Origin: Megamonas hypermegale
GTDB lineage: Bacteria; Bacillota; Negativicutes; Selenomonadales; Selenomonadaceae
Direction of reading: 5' to 3'
DNA: 64,000 nt
Assembly (NCBI RefSeq): GCF_900187035.1
Contig: NZ_LT906446.1
Span: 124,001-188,000, forward strand
Below the pieces are notes generated by a model. That model saw only the letters and a program-made list of their open reading frames with translations, made no database searches and was not told the DNA's origin. The position numbers and the translations under genes are program-made. Below, piece by piece: positions 35,955 to 46,390 of this stretch (within the stretch, counting starts at the first letter, position 1; each line of letters starts with the position of its first letter).

Positions 35955-38141
35955 GTGGCAATAAATTCATTTGAAAAAATAAAGCAGACATCAAAAGCAA
36001 TTTTATTTGAAGAATTTGATGTAGAAAAGAAGAGCTTATATGATTTATTAAGTATAGGAACTCCATTAAGTGATGATTTTGAAGAAGACATACAAACTAA
36101 ATTAGTAGTTAATAATTTTGAAGATTTTATTAAAAAGTTTGCACCTAAGGTTTATGAAATTTGTACTAGTATAGATGGAAAACCAAAATTTGAATATACA
36201 ACAGATGTAAACTTAGCTAAAAAATATAATGGAATAGCTCAAGATATTACAGAACATGTGTATTATCGTATGTTAAATCAGTTATATATAGAAAAAGGTA
36301 GTAGTGGTCAATCTAATTTAAAATTTGATGATAAAGATATTTTAGAGATGTTAACTCCAAAGCAGGAAGTAGAAGATGCAAAAGATATTCGTAAAAAATT
36401 ACAATTGACTTTGGAAAAATATAGTGAATTAAAAAGTAAAAATGAAAATGCAAATGAGTATGCTCAACAATTTATTGAATGTAGAAAAAAAATACGGAAA
36501 AAATATTCGCAATCACAGATGTCATTATTACCTTTAGCTATAGAGGATGTAAAAACTAAAATAGAATATTTAGATAAAAATTTAAATAATCAAAGTAGTA
36601 TAGAAGATAATAATGATATTCTTACAACAGTTGGTCAACTGACTTTTGATAGTTCTGGGACATTAGTAGTAAAAGAAATAAGTATAAATAATGACGTTCA
36701 AGGAGTAGAAGATAAAAATATAGTAAACAAAAATAACATAAATAATGAAATTAGAGATATCTTGGCATTAGATTATGATTCTAGTAATAAAAAAGATAAT
36801 GAGTTCATTAAATCGATAGTATTATCTAGTTATGCTCCTATAAATATGAGTTCTAATGAAAATAAAACTATCGCAGAAATTAAAGAAGAAAAAAATAAAT
36901 GCTTAGCATTAAAAAATTCTTATGAAGAGGTATATTGTCAAGCTAAAAATGCATTTATAAGTGAAATGACGACAATAATAGAAAAATTATTGGATGTAAA
37001 AGTATTTTTTGATCATGCGACAGTAGATGGTAATAAATTAGAAAATGGTATATTAATTACAAATTGTAAAGCTAGTAAGCTAATTAAAAGTGATATAAAA
37101 GATAAATTTGAAAAATTTATTAAAAATAGAGGAGTAGATCAAACTAGAAATAAAATTTGGTTTGCTATTTTACCAGCAATAGAAGAAAAAGATAAGGTAA
37201 TAGTAGAAGCAAACAAAGATATAGATCCTTTCGATGTTATGGGTCCGTTAAATGTACAAAAAGATAATGAAAGTGATATTAGTGATAAATATTTAAGCTT
37301 TAGTGCAGCTAAAACTGTTTTGGAACTTTTAGATAAAAGTAAAATAATGACCATATTTAGTTTTAAAGGTAATAAAAATAATGGATTTGCAGCATTAAAT
37401 GAAAATTATATTATAAATAAAAAAGAAGAATTAAATGGGATTAATTATGAACATGCAGTTTATGCATATCCTAATTTTACATTAACAAGAGAACGAACTG
37501 TTATATTAGATAACAAAGAGATAAAAGTTCCTGGTGTATATATAGATGCTGCATATCCAGCTGCTGGTTTATTGATAGGTAGTCAGCAAATTAAATATTT
37601 AGAAAAACGAGGCTTTAAAGGAAAATTAAATCCTAATAATGTTTGTGTTCATGTAGATTTAGAAGAAGATAGAATAAGAAAAAATCTTTTAACTAAATTT
37701 AATCGTGAAGTAACACTCCGTTGGAGTCAAGATTTAAAAACAGAAATAAATAGAGATAAATTTGGTTTTGTATTTTGTAGTGATGAAGTCTATATTGACG
37801 ATATACCAATGAAAAATGCATATGTTTATTTTGCTAGAACAATGAAGAAAAGTTCCAGAGGTATTTATAGACCTATTTATAGAGTTTTAACAGAAGATTT
37901 TATTCGTCAATATTTAAAAACTAATTCAACCATTAAAGAATCTACTATGACAAAATTTGAAAATGTAGAATGTAATGAATGGCAAGTAGAAGGTAAGAAA
38001 AATAGTAGTAAGGATTACGTTAATTTGATATTACGACCAGATGAAAAGGTGGAATATGATAGAGAAGATAAAAAATTAAAAATTACTTTTAATGATGATG
38101 AAGCTATTTTAGAAGATATTGATATTGATAGTGAAGAATAA
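35955..38141 (+). CDS. Large structural protein, contractile-sheath candidate
   Basis: A 728-residue protein I do not recognise with certainty. By position (right before the tube candidate and VgrG) and by its C-terminal half (about 470-700: VPGVYIDAAYPAAGLLIGSQ, KNLLTKFNREVTLRW, IYRVLTEDFIRQYLKT) it is the best candidate for a TssC/phage-type sheath. The first ~430 residues include helical and coiled segments without a match. GTG 35955 was chosen because AAAGGAG (35938-35944) is best spaced to it; TTG 35949 is the alternative. A baseplate or wedge role is an alternative. Confidence 0.45.
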   Translation: MAINSFEKIKQTSKAILFEEFDVEKKSLYDLLSIGTPLSDDFEEDIQTKLVVNNFEDFIKKFAPKVYEICTSIDGKPKFEYTTDVNLAKKYNGIAQDITEHVYYRMLNQLYIEKGSSGQSNLKFDDKDILEMLTPKQEVEDAKDIRKKLQLTLEKYSELKSKNENANEYAQQFIECRKKIRKKYSQSQMSLLPLAIEDVKTKIEYLDKNLNNQSSIEDNNDILTTVGQLTFDSSGTLVVKEISINNDVQGVEDKNIVNKNNINNEIRDILALDYDSSNKKDNEFIKSIVLSSYAPINMSSNENKTIAEIKEEKNKCLALKNSYEEVYCQAKNAFISEMTTIIEKLLDVKVFFDHATVDGNKLENGILITNCKASKLIKSDIKDKFEKFIKNRGVDQTRNKIWFAILPAIEEKDKVIVEANKDIDPFDVMGPLNVQKDNESDISDKYLSFSAAKTVLELLDKSKIMTIFSFKGNKNNGFAALNENYIINKKEELNGINYEHAVYAYPNFTLTRERTVILDNKEIKVPGVYIDAAYPAAGLLIGSQQIKYLEKRGFKGKLNPNNVCVHVDLEEDRIRKNLLTKFNREVTLRWSQDLKTEINRDKFGFVFCSDEVYIDDIPMKNAYVYFARTMKKSSRGIYRPIYRVLTEDFIRQYLKTNSTIKESTMTKFENVECNEWQVEGKKNSSKDYVNLILRPDEKVEYDREDKKLKITFNDDEAILEDIDIDSEE

Positions 38142-38155
38142 AAGGAGTGTAGTAT

Positions 38156-38605
38156 ATGATATATACAATGACAATTACAACAAAAGATGGTAGCGAAGTA
38201 ATAGAGATTGGAAAACTTGAAGAAGATAATAAAGATGAACGAACAGCTATAACAGACATAGAAATTAATATAGATACAATAGATGATAATGTACGAAATA
38301 AATCTAATGCTGTATTAGCTAAAATAAAAATTTGTGGCGAATTAAAAGATTTTCTTACAGAACGTTTAATGAAAATATTTAAATGGTCTTGTGAATATGA
38401 TGAGGAAAAATGGTATAGAACAATAGAAATAGAAGTAAAAACATCTAATGGAAAAGTAATACGCACATATATTTTTACTGATGTTTTTGTAGTAGATTAT
38501 AAAGAAATTTATAAGGCAGATGGAAAGAATGCAGAATCATCAAGATTTGAATTATATCTTACACAGAAAGAAAATAATTTGAATAAAATAGATACATTTA
38601 ATTGA
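38156..38605 (+). CDS. Small tube (Hcp/gp19-like) candidate
   Basis: A 149-residue beta-rich protein with one helix in the middle (about 60-80). The closing strands TYIFTDVFVVDYKEIY and SSRFELYLTQK fit the tube/Hcp fold, and it lies directly between the sheath candidate and VgrG. It would form the inner tube. No family hit can be checked here. AAAGGAGTG precedes ATG 38156. Confidence 0.5.
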   Translation: MIYTMTITTKDGSEVIEIGKLEEDNKDERTAITDIEINIDTIDDNVRNKSNAVLAKIKICGELKDFLTERLMKIFKWSCEYDEEKWYRTIEIEVKTSNGKVIRTYIFTDVFVVDYKEIYKADGKNAESSRFELYLTQKENNLNKIDTFN

Positions 38606-38617
38606 TGAGGTGTAGTT

Positions 38618-40060
38618 ATGAAGATTAAGGGATTTGAAAAAGTTTTTTATATTAATGAATTTGAATTAAAAAAAGCAAAAAATAGGCATAGTATATGCAA
38701 ATTTAAAGCAAGTATTCAAGATGGAGAGATAGATAGATATTTAAATCTAGTTGGAAAACAGGTAACAATTCAATTAGAAAGTGATATTCCCATATTTGTT
38801 GGTATAATTCAAGAAATTGATGTAGAGAAAACATATAGTTCAATATCCCTTAATGTTTCATTAATATCATTATCAAGTCTTATTGATAATGTAAAAAAAA
38901 GTAGAGTATTTCAAGATCCTAAAAAGAAAATTAATGATATTTTATCAGCTAAGCGACTTGCATTGAAAAAGTGTGAGTTGCATTTAGCTGATAAAGTTAA
39001 AAATATAGAATATAAAAGGGTAATAGTACAAAATCAAGAAACAGATTTTGATTTTATTTGTAGAATTGCTAGATATATTAATACAGATGTATGGATAATA
39101 GATACAATTGAAAATCAATTTGAATTTTATATAGATGAGCAAGTTAGTGATAGAGTCAATAAGGTAGAAGAAAAAGAGATAATAGAATATAAAATCAAGA
39201 AAAGTAATTATAATTATAAATTTGAATTAGTATTAGATAAATATTTAGAATTAGGACGAATTGTTCAGATTGGAAAAAGTGTACAAAAATATATAATTGA
39301 ACAAGTTATTGTAAGACAGGTGCATAATACTAATAAATATATATATGTATTAAATTTATTAGAAAATAAAAGAAGAGAGCAAACTGATGCAGTATATTTG
39401 GAAAAAACTTTAAAATTAAAAGCTAAAGTGACAAATATAAAAGATCCTGAAAATAAAGGAAGAATACAAGTAGAATTTATCGAAAAAAATGTTGAAGATA
39501 TGGATAAAGATTTAATAAAAAGAACATGGTTAGCATATAATAGTCCTTATAGTGGAAAGCAAAGTGGAATAGTTTTTTTACCAGATGTAGATGATATAGT
39601 AGAGGTTATATTTACAAATGAAGAGTGTTATGTAGGTTCTACATTTAGAGATAAAAGCTTATTAGCAGAATGTCAAAATGTTGAAGAAAAATATATAGGA
39701 AATAATTATAAGCAACGAATTTTTTGGAAGAAAGATTCATTAGAATTATTTTCGTTTGAAAATAAAATTATTATGAATAAAGATAAGATAGAGATGTCTG
39801 TAGGTAATAATAAATTAATAATGAATAAAGATTTAATTGTTTTGCAAACAGAAGAAAATCAAGTTTTATTAGGTAAAGACGGATTGATAAATAAATCCCA
39901 AAAAGATATAGATTTGCAAGGTAAGAATATAAAATTTGGTAGTGAAGATAAAATACAATTTGAGGCTAAAAATAAAATTAATATAAAAGGTAATAGTGAT
40001 ATAAATGTAAAGAGTAGTGGAACTTTATCTTTAAATGGAAATAAAGTTAATATTTGTTAA
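38618..40060 (+). CDS. VgrG-like spike protein
   Basis: A 480-residue spike. The N-terminal part matches the gp27-like hub (RVIVQNQETDFDFICRIARY, residues about 128-147). The OB/gp5 domain is clear: KAKVTNIKDPENKGRIQVEF, IKRTWLAYNSPYSGKQSGIV, FLPDVDDIVEVIF. The C-terminal ~90 residues (GNNKLIMNKDLIVLQTEENQ onward, ending INIKGNSDINVKSSGTLSLNG) form regular strands typical of the triple beta-helix spike. It is the hallmark that identifies the locus as a contractile injection-type system. Start behind GATGAGGTG. Confidence 0.85.
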   Translation: MKIKGFEKVFYINEFELKKAKNRHSICKFKASIQDGEIDRYLNLVGKQVTIQLESDIPIFVGIIQEIDVEKTYSSISLNVSLISLSSLIDNVKKSRVFQDPKKKINDILSAKRLALKKCELHLADKVKNIEYKRVIVQNQETDFDFICRIARYINTDVWIIDTIENQFEFYIDEQVSDRVNKVEEKEIIEYKIKKSNYNYKFELVLDKYLELGRIVQIGKSVQKYIIEQVIVRQVHNTNKYIYVLNLLENKRREQTDAVYLEKTLKLKAKVTNIKDPENKGRIQVEFIEKNVEDMDKDLIKRTWLAYNSPYSGKQSGIVFLPDVDDIVEVIFTNEECYVGSTFRDKSLLAECQNVEEKYIGNNYKQRIFWKKDSLELFSFENKIIMNKDKIEMSVGNNKLIMNKDLIVLQTEENQVLLGKDGLINKSQKDIDLQGKNIKFGSEDKIQFEAKNKINIKGNSDINVKSSGTLSLNGNKVNIC

Positions 40061-40082
40061 TATAAAATAAGGTGTGAAATAA

Positions 40083-41342
40083 ATGAGGCGAAAGTTGAAA
40101 GTAGATATAAATAATATTATAGATGATTCTAAAATAGATGATTTGAAAATTAAATCTATTTTAAAAGATGTTTTTCAAGAACTAATAGAATATCAGGAAA
40201 ATTTAAGACAAGATACAGATAAGCAAATAAAGGAAGAATATTTATCTGAAAAAAGAGATTGGGATGATGTTTGGCAAATAAAAACAATGTTAGAAGATAA
40301 AAATAATATTAATATAGGAATAGGTAATGGATTTCGTCCAATTAAAATAGGTAATAGTATTTATTTTGCTAATGATACTATGGAGAAAATGGCAAAAGTA
40401 AATAAAGAAGAAAATCAATTTTTTTTGAATTGTATGTATGATGAATTAGAGTCGTTATGTCAAAAAAAATATCATGGTTTTATAATAACAAAAGAAAATC
40501 AAAAAAAAGAGTTTACTTATAAGTTAGTAGAGCAATATAGATTTATTGAGGCAGAAAAATTATTATATGAAATAGCAAATTTGTATAGAATAAGAAAACC
40601 ACGTATTTTTTCACCTTATGCTCGTAGAGCTGTAGATGTATGCATTGAAAATATAAATAGTGATGAATTTTTATCAGCTTTAGAATATAATTTTTGTTTA
40701 TATGAAAATAAATTACAAGGAGTTTTATTAACAAATTTTGTATTGATGTGGAATGTAGATATACAAAACGAAAATGAACCTTTAAAAGGGTTAGAACCTA
40801 GTGAGAAAGAACCATATTATCAATATTTTTATAATGAAGATATAAAAGAAAATAGTTTTATTTATACAAAAAATATTTGTAATCATATATATAAAAAAGA
40901 TAATGAAATAAGAATTTTTTGTCAGGATAAAATGGAAAGAAATGAATATAAAAAAATAAATATATTGGATACAAAAGAAAATAATAATATTGTATTTGAA
41001 AATATATTTGAAAATAAACATATTAATAAATGTAATCATTTAAGAACAAAAGCAGATGTAATATATATTTTAAATTTATTTAATAATATTAATAATGATT
41101 ATAATTGTAGCTTAATAAGTGTTGGAGCAGTAAATAATAATGGAAAAAATCTTGTTCGTTATAGAAAAGAACATAGTTATTTTAAAGAAAAAAATGAATT
41201 ATATTTTTCAAATATGAGAAATAAACCATATATATGTATAAAATTTACGGGAAAAAAGATATTTTTAGTTGATTATGCAAATTATATGTTACATTATTTA
41301 GAAAGTAAGTATCCAGAATATAATTGGGTGGGTAAGTATTAA
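40083..41342 (+). CDS. Uncharacterised protein of the injection locus
   Basis: A 419-residue protein with no family I recognise. It is highly charged, with a helical N-terminal third (1-60 Asp/Lys-rich) and a FIEAEKLLYEIANLYR segment (about 155-170). There is no signal peptide or membrane segment. Its position just after VgrG, and one-base overlap with the next gene, fits a baseplate or adaptor component. The DNA is among the most AT-rich in the window. Confidence 0.6.
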   Translation: MRRKLKVDINNIIDDSKIDDLKIKSILKDVFQELIEYQENLRQDTDKQIKEEYLSEKRDWDDVWQIKTMLEDKNNINIGIGNGFRPIKIGNSIYFANDTMEKMAKVNKEENQFFLNCMYDELESLCQKKYHGFIITKENQKKEFTYKLVEQYRFIEAEKLLYEIANLYRIRKPRIFSPYARRAVDVCIENINSDEFLSALEYNFCLYENKLQGVLLTNFVLMWNVDIQNENEPLKGLEPSEKEPYYQYFYNEDIKENSFIYTKNICNHIYKKDNEIRIFCQDKMERNEYKKINILDTKENNNIVFENIFENKHINKCNHLRTKADVIYILNLFNNINNDYNCSLISVGAVNNNGKNLVRYRKEHSYFKEKNELYFSNMRNKPYICIKFTGKKIFLVDYANYMLHYLESKYPEYNWVGKY

Positions 41343-41989
41343 TGGAATATTTATGGCAACAATATGATAAAAACAATAAATATGTAATAGCACAAAATTT
41401 ATTATCACCATATTCAGAAGTTCAAGGAATGGTAGATGGCTGTATTGAAATAAATCCATTATTTAGGTTTGAAAAAATTTTTAGCTCATTATTTAGTGAG
41501 GATGATTGTGTATTAGATATAAATTTGAAGAAAAAAATAGAAAATATACTAATACACTACTTAGCTAATTTAGATTTTTATTATGGATTGCATAAATTTA
41601 TTTTAGAAGAAGAGCAAATTGAGCAAGAGATAGAAAAGAATTTTTATGGAGAAGAAATAAAAAAAATATATATAAATTTAGGTAAAAAAGAGCAAATGAC
41701 AATATTAAGTTTGCTTAATTATAAGAACAAAATAAATAACAAAAAAAGTTTATTTTGTGAAGCTATAAGTAAAATTTTTCCAAAATCAATATTATATTTT
41801 TATAAGGAAGAAAGAAAATTTCTATTATATATAGCGGAAAATGACACAAAAGAAAATATTGATAAAATGATATTAATTGAAGATTTATTTTTAGATAATA
41901 TTTGTAATTTGGAAGTTTTTTGGAATAAACATTTGGGAATAATTGGAGAAAATAATACTATGAGTATAGATAAAATGATTGTTTATTAA
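41342..41989 (+). CDS. Uncharacterised protein of the injection locus
   Basis: A 215-residue protein I do not recognise. It appears largely helical and acidic (EEEQIEQEIEKNFYGEE near 88-104). ATG 41342 overlaps the preceding stop, so the two proteins are probably made in fixed ratio and may work together. Function is unknown. Confidence 0.6.
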   Translation: MEYLWQQYDKNNKYVIAQNLLSPYSEVQGMVDGCIEINPLFRFEKIFSSLFSEDDCVLDINLKKKIENILIHYLANLDFYYGLHKFILEEEQIEQEIEKNFYGEEIKKIYINLGKKEQMTILSLLNYKNKINNKKSLFCEAISKIFPKSILYFYKEERKFLLYIAENDTKENIDKMILIEDLFLDNICNLEVFWNKHLGIIGENNTMSIDKMIVY

Positions 41990-42010
41990 GAAAGGAGATA
42001 AAATGATATA

Positions 42011-44827
42011 ATGAGTGTGTCAAAGGGTATATTATCAACAATATTTAGAGGGTTTACGGAAGATGTATTGAAAGAGACGATATTTAAAGATTTAAAAGGA
42101 AAACAAAGATTAGAAGTAAAGAAAATAAAAGAGTATCTAAAAGATTTATCAATAAAAGTAGATACACCTATTAATAATAGTGAACAGTTAAAACAATATT
42201 TCCTAAATTCTAAAGTAGATGAAAGTGTATTAAAAATTTTAATGAAAAAATGTTTTAATGAAGCTGGGATAAATTTTGATACAATTGAATTTGATAAAAT
42301 TTTAGATAGAAAAATGTGTTGGAATATATTTGAAAGTATTTTTAATATATATCCAATAACTAATTCAAAGGTAAGTGATAGAAAAATGAAAACAGAAGAA
42401 GTAAATGATAAAGAACAGGAAATTTTGAAAAAAAGTAAAATACAAAATATAAATTCAATAAGTATTAAAAATTTACAAGAAATATATGACAAAGCTAATA
42501 AAATATACATGGAAGAAAAATTAGATATTTGTGAATTTGATTTAACAGAAAATATGCCAGTAACCATGCAAGACGATTTTTATATGATAATTAATGATGA
42601 AAATTTGGCTATAAATACTAATTGTGTAGGATTAGTTAACTGTAATGAAAATAAAGTGGTAGCTGTTGGTTATTTAAAGGTAATTGATGAAAAGTACTAT
42701 CTGATTTTTGCTGAAAAAAATATAGATTATAATTCATTTGAAAAAAACAGTAGTTTTAAAGTAATTGTTTTTCCGGTAGATTCAGATTTATCATTAAAAA
42801 ATAGAGACATTACATTGTATGAAAAAGAGTGTAATATTTATTATAAAAAATTAGAAGATACTAATAACGCTTTATGTATAGATTTTGGAACAAGTAATAC
42901 AACAGCAGGTAGCTATAAAATTTTAAATCCTAATGCAGATTATGAACATTCTGTAGAATTAGTGAAATTTTTAGATGTAACAAATAATGATATAGAAAAG
43001 GAAATATTTCCGACTATAGTATATGTAAAATCTTGTGAAAATGAAAAAATAGAATATTTATTTGGCTATGAAGCAAAAAAGACAATTATAGATAATGATT
43101 ATGATACAAAAGCTTCTGTTTTTTATGAAATAAAACGATGGATAAATGATATTGATGAAGTTGAAGAAGTGTTTGATGAAAAAGGAAAAAAAAGAGCGGT
43201 ACTTCGTAGAGAAATTTTAAAGGCGTATATTCAACATGTAATAATTTTATCTGAACGTTATTTCAAGAAACATTTTAAGAGGATACATTTTTCGGCACCA
43301 ATAAAATTGAAGGAAATTTTTATTGGTGAAATGAAGAATTTATTTAAATATGAATATGAAATAATACCATCCTCATCTAGTTTAGATGAAGGAATTGCTA
43401 TTATTTATAACCATATTGCAGATAATATGAAAAAAAATAGTAATAAACATGAAAAAGTTATGATATTAGATTGTGGTGGAGGAACAACAGATTTAGCTTC
43501 GTGTGAATATGAGTATGATTTATCTGGGTATAATAAAAAGATAGAAATAAAGACTCGTTTTGAAAATGGTAATTTTAATTTTGGTGGTAATAATATTACT
43601 TATAGGATTTTGCAATTATTAAAAATTAAATTAGCTAACCATTTACGAGGTAATAATAATAACAAAGATATAATAAAAACATTATTAAAAGATGATGAAA
43701 ATGATATTTTAAGTCAAGTTGATGATGCAATAAGAAATAATCAGTTAATAAATGTAAAGAAAGATATTTATAAAGATTTTGATCTGGCTTATCAACATGC
43801 AGAGAAGTATATACCAACACGTTTTTCTGAATGTAAATTGATGAATGAAAAACGTAAATACAAACGTAATTACTATTATTTGTGGCAAATGGCAGAAGCA
43901 ATAAAAGTTGAATTTCATCGTATAAATGATTTAGTAGCAATTGACTTTAATAAAGAAGAAGATAGATATATTTATGCTAAAAATGTTGAACAGTATTATT
44001 TATATGTAAATAATGGACAAAAATTAGAACAATATAATAATCCAATGAAGGATATAGAAATTACTATAAAAGAAGTTCGAATGGTGTTATTTTCAGATAT
44101 ATATATATTGTTAAGCAGTTTATTAAAGGATTACAGTGGAGTAGAGGATAAAAAATTATTAGAATACAATAAATATAAATTATCAGGACAATCATGTAAA
44201 ATAAACTTATTTCATGAGTTATTAAAAGAATTCATACCAGGAAAACGTATACGTTATAAAGGCAAAAGTAGTAATGATAGTAGTAGATTAAAAATGGCTT
44301 GTATATGTGGCTGTATAGAGTATATGAGGGATAAAGAATCTGGATATATTGACCCTAATATGAATATAGACAAACCTAAAATGATTTATAATGTATATCA
44401 TATAAAACAAAACGGAGAAGAATTAGTTTTAGGAATGAACAAATGTAATATAGTAGTTTCTTCACAGAAGGGAAAACATTTAGAGTTCATAGTTAGAGAT
44501 AATAATAATATAGAACAGAAACGATTCACTTATGATTTTGTTAATGGGTATAAGATGAATAAATGCATTCAAATAGGTGAATTAATATCTATGATGAGTC
44601 AAAATGCTTATATATCAGAATTTAATATAGAAAATGCTATCAGAGAAAAATTAGAAAGTATTGATGCTAGTGATAGGCCAATTGTTGTATGTATATTACC
44701 TTCTAGAGTTAAGTATGGAATGAATATTTATCAGATTTTAGTAGATGAAAAAGGGTATTATATACAAGAAAATAATAGATTTGAGTGCTTTGAATCTTTA
44801 GAAACTTTTTTTGATGGAATGAGATGA
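42011..44827 (+). CDS. Large Hsp70/actin-fold protein (second of two)
   Basis: A 938-residue protein. Residues 1 to about 280 are a non-Hsp70 N-terminal region. The ATPase motifs follow: phosphate-1 IDFGTSNTT (290-298) and phosphate-2 LDCGGGTTD (486-494, Cys where Phe or Leu is usual). The adenosine motif is not obvious. It is only distantly similar to the protein at 30595, so the locus uses two divergent members of the superfamily rather than a recent duplication. AAGGAGA (41991-41997) precedes ATG 42011. Confidence 0.72.
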   Translation: MSVSKGILSTIFRGFTEDVLKETIFKDLKGKQRLEVKKIKEYLKDLSIKVDTPINNSEQLKQYFLNSKVDESVLKILMKKCFNEAGINFDTIEFDKILDRKMCWNIFESIFNIYPITNSKVSDRKMKTEEVNDKEQEILKKSKIQNINSISIKNLQEIYDKANKIYMEEKLDICEFDLTENMPVTMQDDFYMIINDENLAINTNCVGLVNCNENKVVAVGYLKVIDEKYYLIFAEKNIDYNSFEKNSSFKVIVFPVDSDLSLKNRDITLYEKECNIYYKKLEDTNNALCIDFGTSNTTAGSYKILNPNADYEHSVELVKFLDVTNNDIEKEIFPTIVYVKSCENEKIEYLFGYEAKKTIIDNDYDTKASVFYEIKRWINDIDEVEEVFDEKGKKRAVLRREILKAYIQHVIILSERYFKKHFKRIHFSAPIKLKEIFIGEMKNLFKYEYEIIPSSSSLDEGIAIIYNHIADNMKKNSNKHEKVMILDCGGGTTDLASCEYEYDLSGYNKKIEIKTRFENGNFNFGGNNITYRILQLLKIKLANHLRGNNNNKDIIKTLLKDDENDILSQVDDAIRNNQLINVKKDIYKDFDLAYQHAEKYIPTRFSECKLMNEKRKYKRNYYYLWQMAEAIKVEFHRINDLVAIDFNKEEDRYIYAKNVEQYYLYVNNGQKLEQYNNPMKDIEITIKEVRMVLFSDIYILLSSLLKDYSGVEDKKLLEYNKYKLSGQSCKINLFHELLKEFIPGKRIRYKGKSSNDSSRLKMACICGCIEYMRDKESGYIDPNMNIDKPKMIYNVYHIKQNGEELVLGMNKCNIVVSSQKGKHLEFIVRDNNNIEQKRFTYDFVNGYKMNKCIQIGELISMMSQNAYISEFNIENAIREKLESIDASDRPIVVCILPSRVKYGMNIYQILVDEKGYYIQENNRFECFESLETFFDGMR

Positions 44828-44834
44828 TTTTTAT

Positions 44835-45671
44835 ATGTTAGTTAATAAAAAAGTTTTTTTTAGACATGGTGCAATACTAACAAAAGAAATGTTAAATGTA
44901 GTTTATGATTATCCACGTGACTTTTTATGTTTAAAATATGATAAATATAGTGATGGAATAATAAGCGGATTAGATTTTAAAATATTGCATGAAGATAATT
45001 CATTAGTATTGACAAAAGGAATAGTAAAGTATAAAAATGAATTATATTTTTTATTAGAAGATGTGAATTTAACAAAATTTTTTAGTCAGCAAAATTTGGA
45101 AATAAGTAGAAAATCACGTTATTTACAGTTGAAAATGGAAGTAAAGGATAATAAAGAAAATGTACAGGAAAAACTATTAATGTTAGTAGTACTAGATAAT
45201 GCCTTTGACGAAAGAAATATTCCATTATGTAGATTTAGATGGAATGGTTCAGAAATAAAAATTCCTAAAATAAATTATTCAGATGAAACTATTTTTTATG
45301 ATTTTATTGACAATCAAAGTTATTTAAATGTGATAGATACACCGTATGCATATTTAAAAGAAGCAACATACCATAGTATGTTATTTAAAGCAATAGGTGA
45401 ATATCTAAACAATAAAAAAAATAAAACTATATTAGATTATATTATACTTATACAGATACAAAATAATATAGTATTATCGATGGAAACAATAAAATCATAT
45501 ATATTATTTTCAGGTAAAGAAAAGGCAGTGGTAGATAATTGTAATAGAAAAGATTTATTTAAATTATTTGTTGATTGTATAATTAATAATCAAAATGAAA
45601 CTGTAAATAAAAATTATGAAATAAAGAAAAATGAAAGTAAAGAAGAAATAGAATATGGTGGAATGTTGTAA
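44835..45671 (+). CDS. Baseplate-like protein candidate
   Basis: A 278-residue protein. The N-terminal pattern FFRHGAILTKEMLNVVYDYP, GIISGLDFKI, VLTKGIVKYKNELYFLLED is beta-rich and resembles the start of baseplate or tail-attachment proteins that begin with a 'location and domain' motif. It is not a confident family match. It lies seven bases after the second Hsp70-like gene. TssK-like attachment is one possibility. Confidence 0.45.
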   Translation: MLVNKKVFFRHGAILTKEMLNVVYDYPRDFLCLKYDKYSDGIISGLDFKILHEDNSLVLTKGIVKYKNELYFLLEDVNLTKFFSQQNLEISRKSRYLQLKMEVKDNKENVQEKLLMLVVLDNAFDERNIPLCRFRWNGSEIKIPKINYSDETIFYDFIDNQSYLNVIDTPYAYLKEATYHSMLFKAIGEYLNNKKNKTILDYIILIQIQNNIVLSMETIKSYILFSGKEKAVVDNCNRKDLFKLFVDCIINNQNETVNKNYEIKKNESKEEIEYGGML

Positions 45672-45760
45672 TAAAAGTTTAGAAAGTCATAAAAATGATA
45701 AATATAAACATGGGTATATATTCATTAAAAGATTTATAAAATAAAGGAAGAAGAATTTTT

Positions 45761-46372
45761 ATGGATTTACAAGTTATGCAAAACGTGTTAGATTGGGGTT
45801 ATGATAAAGCTGTTAATGGAGTACCTGGTCTTGATAGTGCTAAGGAATTAGCAGATGATTATTTGAATGAAGATGGCAGTTTAAGTGAAAAGGTTGACTC
45901 TTTAATTCGTTGGCAAAATACAAAATGTGCTACATCAGGATTTATAACTAATCTAGGCGGTTTAATAACTCTTCCAGTAGCTATTCCTGCTAATGTAAGT
46001 AGTACATTATATGTTCAATTAAGGATGATAGCTGCTATCGCCTATATGGGTGGATATGATTTAAAAGATGATAAAGTAAGAGCTTTAGTATATTTATGTT
46101 TGTGTGGAAATGAAGCAAAAGAAATTACTAAGGATTTTGCAATACAGATTGGAAAAAATTTTGCTACACAATTTATACGAAGTATTTCTGTTAAAACAAT
46201 TAATCAGATTAATAAAGCTGTAGGTATGAGACTTATTACTAAATTTGGTGAGAAAAGTTTAATTTCTTTAGGTAAAAGTGTTCCTATTGTTGGCGGTATA
46301 ATTGGTGGTACTATAGATGGTATTGCTTGTAATACGATAGGCAATGTTGCCAAAAGGACTTTTATAAGATAG
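45761..46372 (+). CDS. EcsC-family protein
   Basis: A 203-residue protein with the EcsC-like hydrophobic core: SGFITNLGGLITLPVAIPAN, LYVQLRMIAAIAYMGGYDL, then IVGGIIGGTIDGIACNTIGN at the C-terminus. EcsC-family proteins are thought to be peripheral or membrane-inserted; function unclear. It follows an 89-base gap, so it may have its own promoter, and it precedes a small cationic peptide gene. Confidence 0.75.
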   Translation: MDLQVMQNVLDWGYDKAVNGVPGLDSAKELADDYLNEDGSLSEKVDSLIRWQNTKCATSGFITNLGGLITLPVAIPANVSSTLYVQLRMIAAIAYMGGYDLKDDKVRALVYLCLCGNEAKEITKDFAIQIGKNFATQFIRSISVKTINQINKAVGMRLITKFGEKSLISLGKSVPIVGGIIGGTIDGIACNTIGNVAKRTFIR

Positions 46373-46390
46373 TAAAAAAGGAGGTAAGAC

